A stretch of 62,298 bases of DNA from Treponema sp. (GTDB lineage: Bacteria > Spirochaetota > Spirochaetia > Treponematales > Treponemataceae), in NCBI GenBank assembly GCA_024400915.1, contig JAKSLX010000018.1, forward strand, positions 1-62,298. The letters run 5' to 3'. The translations under genes were made by a program, and so were the position numbers. Of the stretch, positions 24,940 to 32,668 are shown in pieces; the stretch's first letter is position 1, and each line of letters opens with the position of its first letter. The notes under the pieces are model-generated. The model was not told the DNA's origin. It worked only from the letters and a program-made list of their open reading frames with translations, and did not search any database.

Positions 24940-26443
24940 TTTCCGGTATCCTTATTATGAATTTAGTTCCCTGACCGTCATCATTTGACCTTATGTCAAA
25001 GACATCATCCCTATGAAAGTAAAGACGAAGGCGCAGGAAAACATTTATGAGTCCGATTCCAGTGTGCTCATCAGTTGATTTTTTCTCTTCTTTTTTTATT
25101 TCAGTGTAATCAGGAGTAACTCCTCTGCGGGCCGCATCAAGAAGTTTTTCCTTCACCTCCGAATTGAAACCACTGCCGTTGTCGCTTATAGAAATTTCAA
25201 CAAATCCATCAATACGCTGAACCTTGAGTTCCACTTTGCCCCTTGCGTTCTGGAGCCCGTGCTGAATGCAGTTTTCTACCAGAGGCTGAAGGGTCATGGA
25301 CGGAAGGTGCTGCATAAACTCTTCCTGAGGCACATCCTTTATGAACTCAAGGCGCTTTCCAAAACGAACCTTCATTATGTATACGAAGTTGTCTACCATT
25401 CCAAGCTCGTCGCTGATGGTTGCATCTTCCTTCTGCTGCTGGATGTTGTAACGGAAAAAGTCTGAGGTCTGCTCGATGAAATAGCAGGTCTTGTCGGCGC
25501 CTTCCATCATGGCAAGCTGCGCTCCGGTATTCAAGGTGTTGAAAAGGAAGTGGGGATTGATCTGGCTCTGGAATGCCTTGAGCTGAGCATCTGCATAGAG
25601 GGCCTGCATTTCCATTTCACGCTCGCGAAGTTCGTTTTCCGTACGGGCCTTTTCCCAGATGGTGTCGATATATTCCCTGATGCTTATGATCATTCTGTCA
25701 AAGGCACGGCAGATGTTTCCGATTTCGTCATGGCTTTCCCTGTTGAAAAGAGGAACATCAAAATCCCGTTCTGCCACGCGGAGGGCAACATCAGAAATCT
25801 CCGCAAGAGGTTTTGTCATGGAACCGATCAGGGCATAAAGAAGCAGGAGCAGAAGCATGAAAAATCCCAGGAAGAACACGATGTAGAAATTCAGGATGAG
25901 ACGAACATTATTCCTGTCAAAATTGTAGACGGTGGAATTTTTCTTCATGTAAAGTATGTTCAGCCTTGAAATTTCATTTACAAGAAACTGATATACCTGA
26001 AGGCTTTTCTGGTAGTTTTCATTCACGGGTCTGTTTGCTCGATGTGCAGAAACCGCCTTTGAAGTATGCTGCAGGAAAGACAGGGCCAGCTGATGGACTA
26101 TGTATTCCTGATGACGGATTTCATCGGTGGAAGGAAAAACCTGCATGGTCTGACAAAAATATTCAACACGGTTTGAGGCAATATAGTAATTGTTGATGCT
26201 TTCGTAGGTTCTGTAGTTGATGTAGGTTTCCAGTGCATTTTCCGCAAGAACGATGTCGTTGGAAAAGGAGTTCAGCTCCTCGTTGGAACGAAAGGAACGG
26301 CCTATGACTCCAAGAGCATACTGGTCAATGAACATGGTTACAAAAATACTTGTTGCAATAACAATGAAGAACATGGTAATGCTGAACATGATCTTCCATC
26401 GGAGGCTTTTGTTCGGAAAGGCTTTCAAAATTGGTTTTTTCAT
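24932..26443 (-). CDS. YesM/LytS-type membrane sensor histidine kinase
   Basis: 503 residues: two membrane segments (about 17-40 and 180-205) around a periplasmic sensor, HAMP (205-260), then the His_kinase domain with the phospho-accepting His in QINPHFLFNTLN, and an HATPase (LVENCIQHGLQN, DNGSGF, GIGLINV). The periplasmic part is mostly helical and has no sugar-binding fold, which fits sensing through the anchored binding protein encoded upstream. It overlaps both neighbours (4 and 8 nt). Confidence 0.94.
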   Translation of the reverse strand: MKKPILKAFPNKSLRWKIMFSITMFFIVIATSIFVTMFIDQYALGVIGRSFRSNEELNSFSNDIVLAENALETYINYRTYESINNYYIASNRVEYFCQTMQVFPSTDEIRHQEYIVHQLALSFLQHTSKAVSAHRANRPVNENYQKSLQVYQFLVNEISRLNILYMKKNSTVYNFDRNNVRLILNFYIVFFLGFFMLLLLLLYALIGSMTKPLAEISDVALRVAERDFDVPLFNRESHDEIGNICRAFDRMIISIREYIDTIWEKARTENELREREMEMQALYADAQLKAFQSQINPHFLFNTLNTGAQLAMMEGADKTCYFIEQTSDFFRYNIQQQKEDATISDELGMVDNFVYIMKVRFGKRLEFIKDVPQEEFMQHLPSMTLQPLVENCIQHGLQNARGKVELKVQRIDGFVEISISDNGSGFNSEVKEKLLDAARRGVTPDYTEIKKEEKKSTDEHTGIGLINVFLRLRLYFHRDDVFDIRSNDDGQGTKFIIRIPENV

Positions 26444-27426
26444 TTTCCCTTCCTTACACGGATTTCTGCGCTGATGTAGTTGTTTGCATATCCGCGGCTT
26501 CTGTATTCAAAAAGCTCGTACATTGCCGTGCGTCCAATCTTTACGGGATCAAGGGAAACAAGTTTTGTAAGGAGTCCTTTTTTAAGGTAGATTTCAAGGG
26601 TCTCGTTTTCACCAAAGCCCAGAACCTTTGCCTTGTGGGCTGCAGGAACGGAAGAAACAACCCTCATCACCCTGAGGGAATCTTCTTCCGTAAGGCAGAT
26701 TATGGAAATGTTTTTCAGTTCAGAATCCCTGATGGCATTTGTAATCCTTTCCTCATTTTCTTCGCTGGAATTATCCAGGATTTCAAAGGAATCTATCTCA
26801 CTGGATTTATAGAAAGTTACAAGATTGTTCACCATGTTTCCATAGTTAGGATTGGTTGACTTTCCGCTGATGACTATGAAGGTCCTGTCGCTGTCCCTTG
26901 CCATTTTTTCCGATTCCACGCCAAGCTGCCATCCAAGACTGGAGTAGTTGTTTCCGATGAAGGAAATCTGCGGAATATCCGGAACATAGTGGCCGATGGT
27001 AATGATGGGAATTTCAGTTCCGTCTGCACGGATTGCTTTCTTCAGCTGGTTTACCTGTGGATTAACATAGGCGATGATTCCGTCACAGTTGACCATAGCA
27101 GCATAGTCAACCAGAGTCTGGAGGGACATGTTTTCTGCCTCAAGAGTAGGAGCACGTAACTCCACCACCGAATTAAACTGAACTGCAAGGCTTTTTGCCC
27201 CGTCAAAAATCTGATTCAGAAATGCCGAATTGTCAGCCTGACCTACAACTAGAACGTGATTCTTTCTTTCCTGACCTGAAGACTCAAAGATGGCTCCCTG
27301 ACCATTCTTCAATCTTGGAAGAATGTTTGAAAAAAACAGAATGATGCCGGCAGCCAGAAATGATATGGAGGCAGCAAGCAGTGTAATGAAAACTTTTTTC
27401 CTTGATGAGCTGTTATCACCGTTCAT
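26440..27426 (-). CDS. Membrane-anchored periplasmic sugar-binding-like sensor protein
   Basis: 328 residues: one N-terminal membrane anchor (about 11-32) and a type I periplasmic binding fold (HVLVVGQADNSAFLNQIF, GIIAYVNPQVNQL, VISGKSTNPNYGNM). It is uncleaved and not a lipoprotein. The layout matches XylFII-type proteins, which pair with LytS kinases to sense sugars in three-component systems. It is first in a four-gene operon. TATAAT stands 11 nt before its ATG, leaving an mRNA leader of only a few bases. Confidence 0.85.
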   Translation of the reverse strand: MNGDNSSSRKKVFITLLAASISFLAAGIILFFSNILPRLKNGQGAIFESSGQERKNHVLVVGQADNSAFLNQIFDGAKSLAVQFNSVVELRAPTLEAENMSLQTLVDYAAMVNCDGIIAYVNPQVNQLKKAIRADGTEIPIITIGHYVPDIPQISFIGNNYSSLGWQLGVESEKMARDSDRTFIVISGKSTNPNYGNMVNNLVTFYKSSEIDSFEILDNSSEENEERITNAIRDSELKNISIICLTEEDSLRVMRVVSSVPAAHKAKVLGFGENETLEIYLKKGLLTKLVSLDPVKIGRTAMYELFEYRSRGYANNYISAEIRVRKGK

Positions 27427-27453
27427 AATCTTCCATAATTATACCATAAATGT

Positions 27454-27459
27454 TATTAT
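27454..27459 (+). promoter_or_regulatory. -10 box 8 nt before the ychJ-like start (leaderless candidate)
   Basis: TATTAT, 8 nt, ATG at 27468, and no Shine-Dalgarno: the same geometry as at 7301-7315. The divergent gene's -10 box (27438-27443, minus) lies in the same 41-bp gap. Confidence 0.45.
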
Positions 27460-27467
27460 TTGGCATT

Positions 27468-27971
27468 ATGAGTGAAAACAAAGATTTATGTCCGTGCGGC
27501 AGCGGCAAAAACTATTCAGACTGCTGCGAACCAATCATCAAGGGAACAACAAAGGCTCCTACTGCAGAAGCCCTCATGAGAGCCCGCTATACTTCATACG
27601 TAAAGCATGAAATCGACTTCATCATCAACAGCTGCGAAAAAGGCGACAAGATCGCTGAGATCGACCGCAAGGCAACTGAGGACTGGAGCAACAAGAGCAC
27701 ATGGCATGGGCTCAAGATTCTGCGCACAGAGAAGGGAACAGAAAACGACGACGAAGGAATCGTTGAATTCGAAGCAACATACACATCTGACGGCATGCGC
27801 GATGTTCACCACGAAATCGGTGGCTTCAGAAAGGTTAACGGCGAATGGCTTTACAGCGAAGGCATGATGCGCCCTACAACTGTTGTACGCGAAGGCAGAA
27901 AGATCGGCCGCAACGAACCATGTCCTTGTGGTTCAGGCAAGAAATACAAGCAGTGTTGTGGAAAAAATTAA
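27468..27971 (+). CDS. YchJ-like SEC-C motif protein (UPF0225)
   Basis: 167 residues. Two SEC-C zinc motifs, one at each end (LCPCGSGKNYSDCC; PCPCGSGKKYKQCC), enclose an NTF2-like YchJ middle domain (ALMRARYTSYV ... GGFRKVNGEWLYSEG). The function is unknown; SEC-C motifs bind zinc and often mediate contact with SecB or ribosomes. The ATG at 27468 is preferred over 27450 because conservation begins there. Its last codons and stop are part of a tandem hairpin repeat. Confidence 0.9.
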   Translation: MSENKDLCPCGSGKNYSDCCEPIIKGTTKAPTAEALMRARYTSYVKHEIDFIINSCEKGDKIAEIDRKATEDWSNKSTWHGLKILRTEKGTENDDEGIVEFEATYTSDGMRDVHHEIGGFRKVNGEWLYSEGMMRPTTVVREGRKIGRNEPCPCGSGKKYKQCCGKN

Positions 27972-28102
27972 TCTGCGATTAATTTTTTCTCCGATTTTCG
28001 CACGACCATACGCACCTGCTTTGGTCGTGTGTGGAAAAAATTAATCTGCGATTAATTTTTTCTCCGATTTTCGCAAGGTCACACGCACCTGCTATGCCCT
28101 TG
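27957..28102 (+). repeat. Tandem 73-bp repeat including the ychJ-like stop codon
   Basis: Two copies (27957-28029 and 28030-28102) share an identical first 46 bases. Each has hairpin I (AAAAAATTAATC-TGC-GATTAATTTTTT) and hairpin II. Copy 1's second hairpin is perfect (ACGACCA/TGGTCGT); copy 2's stem differs in sequence and pairs imperfectly. The gene's last codons and TAA lie in the 5' arm of copy 1. Confidence 0.8.
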
Positions 28103-28297
28103 TGTGGTAAAAACTAATAAAAACCTGTGGGACATGCGCTCGTAGCAAGCGCGTGCGAGTGCAGAGAAGGGGAAGGAGGGGCCCGCCATAATGGCTCAGC
28201 GCTTTTAATCGTGAAGCGGGAGGTTATCCATTGCCCTTATCTCCGTAGCTGGGGCCCACTGGTTTTTAGATTTGCTTTTTCAGCATTATTTATACAT
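28103..28297 (+). other. GC-rich structured segment without a gene
   Basis: Composition is more GC-rich than the surroundings. Short dyads are GCGCT/AGCGC and GCCAT/ATGGC, and GGGGCCC occurs twice (28177 and 28253). The stretch around 28165-28190 resembles the purine-rich part of the insert after tRNA-Ala (4615-4690). No ORF is convincing. Confidence 0.4.
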
Positions 28298-28326
28298 GGC
28301 GTAGCTTTCTGCTGCGCTATTTTTTT
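28298..28326 (+). terminator. Terminator touching the Shine-Dalgarno of the methyltransferase gene
   Basis: GGCGTAGC pairs with GCTGCGCT (8 bp with G-U pairs), then a run of T, then AAGG at 28327 and ATG at 28338. There is no room for a promoter between the T tract and the start codon. Confidence 0.65.
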
Positions 28327-28337
28327 AAGGCACAGAT

Positions 28338-29111
28338 ATGGCACAGAACATCTATACAGGATTCCACGGCGTAGAAGAAAAGGTTCGTCGTTATTCCGTT
28401 TCAAAGCCTGAAGGCATTGTTCCTCATGTTTACTATTCAAAACCTGGTCCACGCATCAAGAAAATCATCGGCATGGCAAAGGAAGGCGGCATTGAAGTTT
28501 CCCTTGTCGACGGCAAGCAGCTTGATACAATGTGTGCAGCCCTTCCACCTCAGTCACGCGACCACCGCGGAATAATCCTTGTCGTAGACGGCGAAGAAGA
28601 AAACGCAAAGAACATCGTTGCATTGGAAGAATGGCTTACGGTCTGCCCCGAAAATGCAACCGTTGTGGTCCTCGACAGCGTAACCGACCCTCACAATGTC
28701 GGCGCAATACTCCGTTCATGCGACCAGTTTGGTGCAAGCCTCCTTGTAATTCCAGACCACAGAAGCGCAAGCGACGTAAAGGACAATGAGATCATCGCCC
28801 GTACAAGTGCAGGTGCTTCAAGCTGGGTAAATGTTGCAAAGGTTTCAAACCTTGTTCGCTCGGTTCAGATGCTCAAGGAATGCGGTTTCTGGGTTTACGG
28901 TGCAGATGCAGGCGGAACATCACTGCAGGAAATCAAGTTCGACAGAAAGACCTGCATCATCATGGGAAGCGAAGGAAGCGGAATGAGCCGTCTTCTTGAA
29001 GAACAGTGCGACAACATCGTTTCCATTCCCACATGCGGAAAAATCGACAGCCTGAATGTTTCAGTCGCAGCAGGCGTATTGCTGTATGAAAGATACAGAC
29101 AGGCACTGTAA
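28338..29111 (+). CDS. TrmH/SpoU-family RNA 2'-O-methyltransferase
   Basis: 257 residues: N-terminal L30-like substrate-binding domain (1-100) and a C-terminal SPOUT domain with the three family motifs (DPHNVGAILRSCDQFG; IIMGSEGSGMSRLL; IDSLNVSVAAGVLLYE). It is closest in layout to RlmB-type 23S rRNA Gm methyltransferases, but the exact target is not fixed by sequence. AAGG precedes the ATG. It must be transcribed through the terminator just upstream unless a promoter overlaps that hairpin. Confidence 0.92.
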   Translation: MAQNIYTGFHGVEEKVRRYSVSKPEGIVPHVYYSKPGPRIKKIIGMAKEGGIEVSLVDGKQLDTMCAALPPQSRDHRGIILVVDGEEENAKNIVALEEWLTVCPENATVVVLDSVTDPHNVGAILRSCDQFGASLLVIPDHRSASDVKDNEIIARTSAGASSWVNVAKVSNLVRSVQMLKECGFWVYGADAGGTSLQEIKFDRKTCIIMGSEGSGMSRLLEEQCDNIVSIPTCGKIDSLNVSVAAGVLLYERYRQAL

Positions 29112-29119
29112 AAAAAAGA

Positions 29120-29156
29120 GACACGGAACACCAGGGGTCGTTTGATGCTCCGTGTC
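29120..29156. terminator. Stem-loop after the methyltransferase gene
   Basis: GACACGGA pairs with TCCGTGTC. It precedes a second, true terminator. Confidence 0.55.
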
Positions 29157-29169
29157 AGGGAATATAAAC

Positions 29170-29207
29170 AGGCAGGTTCCATATAAACGGAGTCTGCCTG
29201 ATTTTTT
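29170..29207 (+). terminator. Terminator of the methyltransferase gene
   Basis: AGGCAG pairs with CTGCCT, with TCC/GGA as an inner pair and six T following. It runs into the stop codon of the convergent urtE-like gene. Confidence 0.8.
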
Positions 29208-29907
29208 ATACGGAAAGGAACTTTGTTACGTAAGATTCGTCGTTGATCTGTTCCTTTGTCAAAGGTTCAATGATGTGTCCTTTGTCCATTACATATCCCC
29301 TCTGACTTACCTGCTGGATGAGTCCAAGGTGCTGCTCGATCATCATGACCGTAAGACCCAGGTCGCTGCTTACCTTCTGAACGATTTCACCCATCTTGTA
29401 AACGATGTTCGGCTGAACACCTTCGCTCGGCTCATCAAGAATCATGATCTTTGGCTTGTTAACCAAAGCACGGCCTATGGAAAGCATTGCCTGTTCTCCA
29501 CCCGACATGGTTCCTGCCATCTGATTGCGGCGTTCTCCAAGACGTGGAAAGTAATTGTAGATTCTGTCGTAGGCTTCTTCCTTCTGAGCTTCATTGATCA
29601 GGGCACCGATTGTAAGGTTTTCATGAACTGTAAGCTTTGGAAAAATTCCGTGTCCCTGCGGAACATAGGCAATTCCAGCCCTTGCCCTTTTGTAGGCATT
29701 TGTCTTTGAAATATCCTTGTCTCCGTCAAAAATAATCTGTCCTTCCATGGTTGGAAGAATTCCGATTACAGTCTTGCAGAATGTGCTTTTTCCAACACCG
29801 TTACGACCGATGACGGAAACGATTTCACCTTCCGCAATTTCAAGATTCACATCATTCAATATCTGTACCTTGCCATATCCTGATGACAGGTTAGTAACTT
29901 TCAGCAT
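29206..29907 (-). CDS. Amide/urea-type ABC importer, ATPase (UrtE/LivF-like)
   Basis: 233 residues. Walker A is GRNGVGKS, the signature is MSGGEQ, and Walker B is IMILDEPSEGVQPNIV. The GVQP variant is typical of UrtE/LivF-class ATPases. Cytoplasmic; it pairs with the next ATPase to drive the two permeases encoded upstream. Last gene of the operon, 9 nt after its neighbour. Confidence 0.9.
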   Translation of the reverse strand: MLKVTNLSSGYGKVQILNDVNLEIAEGEIVSVIGRNGVGKSTFCKTVIGILPTMEGQIIFDGDKDISKTNAYKRARAGIAYVPQGHGIFPKLTVHENLTIGALINEAQKEEAYDRIYNYFPRLGERRNQMAGTMSGGEQAMLSIGRALVNKPKIMILDEPSEGVQPNIVYKMGEIVQKVSSDLGLTVMMIEQHLGLIQQVSQRGYVMDKGHIIEPLTKEQINDESYVTKFLSV

Positions 29908-29916
29908 GTCAGCCTC

Positions 29917-30681
29917 CTACTGCTTTCCAAGATAGATCTGGACTACTTCTTCATTTGAAAGAATCTCATCAAGGGTTCCTTCCGCAAATTTCTTTCCGTG
30001 ATGAAGAACCGTTACCTGCTTTGCAATTGCGCGGACAAAGTTCATGTCATGCTCAATGAAGAGGATTGTCATTCCCTGAGCATTCAGTTCCTTTACAAGA
30101 TCTGCAGTAAACTGTGTCTCTTCAGGACCAAGACCTGCTGCAGGTTCATCAAGGAAAAGGATGTTAGGGTGGCTGGACAATGCCATTGCAATTTCAAGCC
30201 ACTGCTGCTGTCCGTGGGAAAGGTTCTTTACAAGAGGATTTCCCAGGTTGTCTATCTTTACAAGCTTTATGAGCCTGTCGATTTCCGCATCAAGATCCTT
30301 TTTAGGAATGAAGTTCTGTGCTGCAATCACCATGTTTTCCCTCAAGGTAAGGTCAGGATAGACTCCTGGAACCTGCATCTTGATGGAGATGCCCTTCTTA
30401 ACGACTTCGTGGGATTTCATGCCCGTAATGTTGTGACCGTTAAGTTCTACTCTTCCGGCTGAAGGTGGATAAAGTCCCATGATTATCTTGAGGACAGTTG
30501 TCTTTCCCGCACCGTTCGGTCCGATAAGGCAGTGGATGTCTCCCTGGCGGACAGTAAGGTTGAAGTCTGTAAGGGCTGTGATTCCACCGAATCTTTTTGC
30601 TATGTTTTTAACTTCCAATACAACGGGTCTTTCAGACCCTGGTCTTTCAGACCCTCTTTCTGTTTCCTGAATCTCACTCAT
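29917..30681 (-). CDS. Amide/urea-type ABC importer, ATPase (UrtD/LivG-like)
   Basis: 254 residues. Walker A is GPNGAGKT, the signature is LSHGQQQWLEIAMAL, Walker B is ILFLDEPAAGLGPEET, and the H-loop is FIEHDM. LSHGQQQ with the GLGPEET tail is the UrtD/LivG pattern. The N-terminus holds a 5-residue duplication (GSERP twice) encoded by a tandem 15-bp palindrome. It overlaps the permease gene by 8 nt. Confidence 0.9.
   Translation of the reverse strand: MSEIQETERGSERPGSERPVVLEVKNIAKRFGGITALTDFNLTVRQGDIHCLIGPNGAGKTTVLKIIMGLYPPSAGRVELNGHNITGMKSHEVVKKGISIKMQVPGVYPDLTLRENMVIAAQNFIPKKDLDAEIDRLIKLVKIDNLGNPLVKNLSHGQQQWLEIAMALSSHPNILFLDEPAAGLGPEETQFTADLVKELNAQGMTILFIEHDMNFVRAIAKQVTVLHHGKKFAEGTLDEILSNEEVVQIYLGKQ
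30626..30655 (-). repeat. Tandem 15-bp palindromic repeat inside the urtD-like gene
   Basis: Two copies of GGTCTTTCAGACCCT (plus strand), each with the dyad GGTCT-TTC-AGACC, inserted in frame so that GSERP is read twice before the conserved domain begins. Confidence 0.7.
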
Positions 30682-31693
30682 GGCAGAATCTCCTCATAAT
30701 CTTTTCATCAAGTTTTCCAAAGAGAGCCTTAAAGAGTCCCTGAGGAATAAAGAGGACTACAACTACAAGTGCAAGGCCAAGGATAAGGAGTGAATAGCTG
30801 CTTCCTGATCCTGTAAGAAGGTTGTTTGCAAAGTAGTAGATGAATCCAAAGAGCATTGCTGCTACAGGGCTTTTCTTTCCGCCTGATGCAACAAGGATTA
30901 CAGGAAGTGTTGCCTGTGTGATGCTCATTGAAGAAGGAGATACATATCCACCCCATGATGCATAGAGTACGCCTGCAAAAGCTGCGATGGCACCGCCGAT
31001 GCTGAATACGATCATCTGAATTTTTGGAACGTTGTAACCGAACATGCTGCTTCTCTGACGGTTTTCCCTGACGGCAACCATTGTGTAGCCGAACTTTGAT
31101 TTTTCAAGAATCTTGAAAACAAGAACCACTGCGAAAACCACGATTGCACAGAAGTAGTAGAGTGAAACTCCCTTGAGCTTAAGGCTTCCAAGGTAAAGCG
31201 GTGAAATCTTTGTGATTCCGTTGTACCCGCCAAGAAGGATTTTTCCCACATGCCATTCAGGACCTGCTGTCTGTCCAAAGAAGGTTGAAAGGGCAAGGGT
31301 AATGCACTGTGTAAGGATACCTACAAAAACATCGTTTACTCCGCCGTAGAACATGAAGTAACCGAGGACCAGGGCAAAGAGCCAGACAATTGCAATTGCA
31401 AGCAAAGCTGCCACAGGAGTCATTGAATGGATTCCCATGTTGCCAGAAATTATTGCGTAGCTGTAGGCTCCAAGACCGTAGAAGGCTGCCTGTCCAAAGC
31501 TGAATGTTCCACAGTATCCCCAGATGAACACGATGCTCAAGCAAAGAAGGATGCTGTTGAAAAAGTTTGTATAGATCTGAATTTTATATGCTGATGTTGC
31601 TGCCGGAAGAATCATGAAGAAAGCAAACATGAGTACTGCTATCAGGTTTTCTGATTCACTTCTAAAAGAACGGCTTATTGATTTCAAGTTCAT
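30674..31693 (-). CDS. Amide/urea-type ABC importer, permease (UrtC/LivM-like)
   Basis: 339 residues with 8-10 hydrophobic segments. The LivM/UrtC core motif is seen in YTMVAVRENRQRSSMFGYNV, with the conserved GAIAAFAGVLYASWGGYVSP. It forms the inner-membrane channel with the second permease. GGGGG precedes the ATG; 2 nt separate it from the upstream gene. Confidence 0.9.
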   Translation of the reverse strand: MNLKSISRSFRSESENLIAVLMFAFFMILPAATSAYKIQIYTNFFNSILLCLSIVFIWGYCGTFSFGQAAFYGLGAYSYAIISGNMGIHSMTPVAALLAIAIVWLFALVLGYFMFYGGVNDVFVGILTQCITLALSTFFGQTAGPEWHVGKILLGGYNGITKISPLYLGSLKLKGVSLYYFCAIVVFAVVLVFKILEKSKFGYTMVAVRENRQRSSMFGYNVPKIQMIVFSIGGAIAAFAGVLYASWGGYVSPSSMSITQATLPVILVASGGKKSPVAAMLFGFIYYFANNLLTGSGSSYSLLILGLALVVVVLFIPQGLFKALFGKLDEKIMRRFCHE

Positions 31694-31695
31694 AA

Positions 31696-32565
31696 TTAAA
31701 CCCCCTTGCGGATTTTTTCAACAAGACCAGAGAATCCGCCTGGAAGAACACGGATACAGATGATTGCCGCAACAAGCATTGCAATCTTTCCGATGAATTG
31801 TCCCTGTTCAAGAGAAACGATTCCGCTGATGACGCCAAGAACTGTTCCAGAAAGGAATGTTCCGATGAGCGGATTGCCACCACCTACAACTACAGTTGTG
31901 AATGCCTGGATGATGAAGCTGTCTCCAAGTATTGGAGAAACTGCCATTACAGGTGCATAAAGGGCGCCGGCAAGACCTGCGATTCCAGCTCCGATGGCAA
32001 AGGTCATTGAATATTCAAAACCTGTGTTGATTCCAAGTGCCTTTGCAACTTCTGCATTCTGCATTGTGGCGCGTGAATAAAGGCCGAACTTTGTGTAGTT
32101 GAAGAACATGTAGAATGCGACGAGCATTACTATTGAAACTACCACGAGAACAATTCTGTACACTGAAAGAACATTGCCACCCAAGGTAACCGAACCAAGC
32201 GGCATTGATACAGACGGCATTGTAGAACCGAAGATAATCTGTATAAGCTGCTTCATGACAAGGCTCATTCCGTATGTGATTACGATTGAATCCATAGGCC
32301 TTGAGTGAAGCTTTGAGATGATCAGTTTGTGGATCAAGATGCCAAAAACCGTCACTCCAAGAACTGCAATAAGTACGCTCAAGATGAACGGAATTCCCGC
32401 CAGAGCGCTTATTGTAAAAATGTAGGCACCAAGCATGATGAATTCACCGTGTGCCATGTTGATGATGTTCATCATTCCAAATATGACAGCAAGACCTATT
32501 GAACTCAGAATAAGAAAACTGAAGCTGTCTATTATCTGGTAAAGGTATGAAATTACTATATCCAT
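31696..32565 (-). CDS. Amide/urea-type ABC importer, permease (UrtB/LivH-like)
   Basis: 289 residues with about 8 membrane segments. GLAVIFGMMNIINMAHGEFIM and YSRATMQNAEVAKALGINT are LivH/UrtB signatures. It lacks the long periplasmic N-terminal extension of many cyanobacterial and proteobacterial UrtB proteins, so its length agrees better with LivH or amide importers. Confidence 0.9.
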   Translation of the reverse strand: MDIVISYLYQIIDSFSFLILSSIGLAVIFGMMNIINMAHGEFIMLGAYIFTISALAGIPFILSVLIAVLGVTVFGILIHKLIISKLHSRPMDSIVITYGMSLVMKQLIQIIFGSTMPSVSMPLGSVTLGGNVLSVYRIVLVVVSIVMLVAFYMFFNYTKFGLYSRATMQNAEVAKALGINTGFEYSMTFAIGAGIAGLAGALYAPVMAVSPILGDSFIIQAFTTVVVGGGNPLIGTFLSGTVLGVISGIVSLEQGQFIGKIAMLVAAIICIRVLPGGFSGLVEKIRKGV

Positions 32566-32585
32566 TTACGACCCCCTGATAGTGA

Positions 32586-32631
32586 AATGGCGCGTTAAAC
32601 CCTGGATAAACTTTGGATTCAACACGCCATT
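32586..32631 (-). promoter_or_regulatory. Stem-loop between binding-protein and permease genes
   Basis: AATGGCG...GTT pairs with AAC...CGCCATT (one mismatch). No long T tract follows. Such intercistronic hairpins usually keep the binding-protein mRNA more abundant than the permease part. Confidence 0.6.
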
Positions 32632-32668
32632 GTGTTCAATAAAACTCTTCTCCTATGTTTTACTTACC

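Noticed and set aside
27957..28102. CRISPR array
   Set aside because: Only two tandem copies with no variable spacers of constant length and no cas genes.
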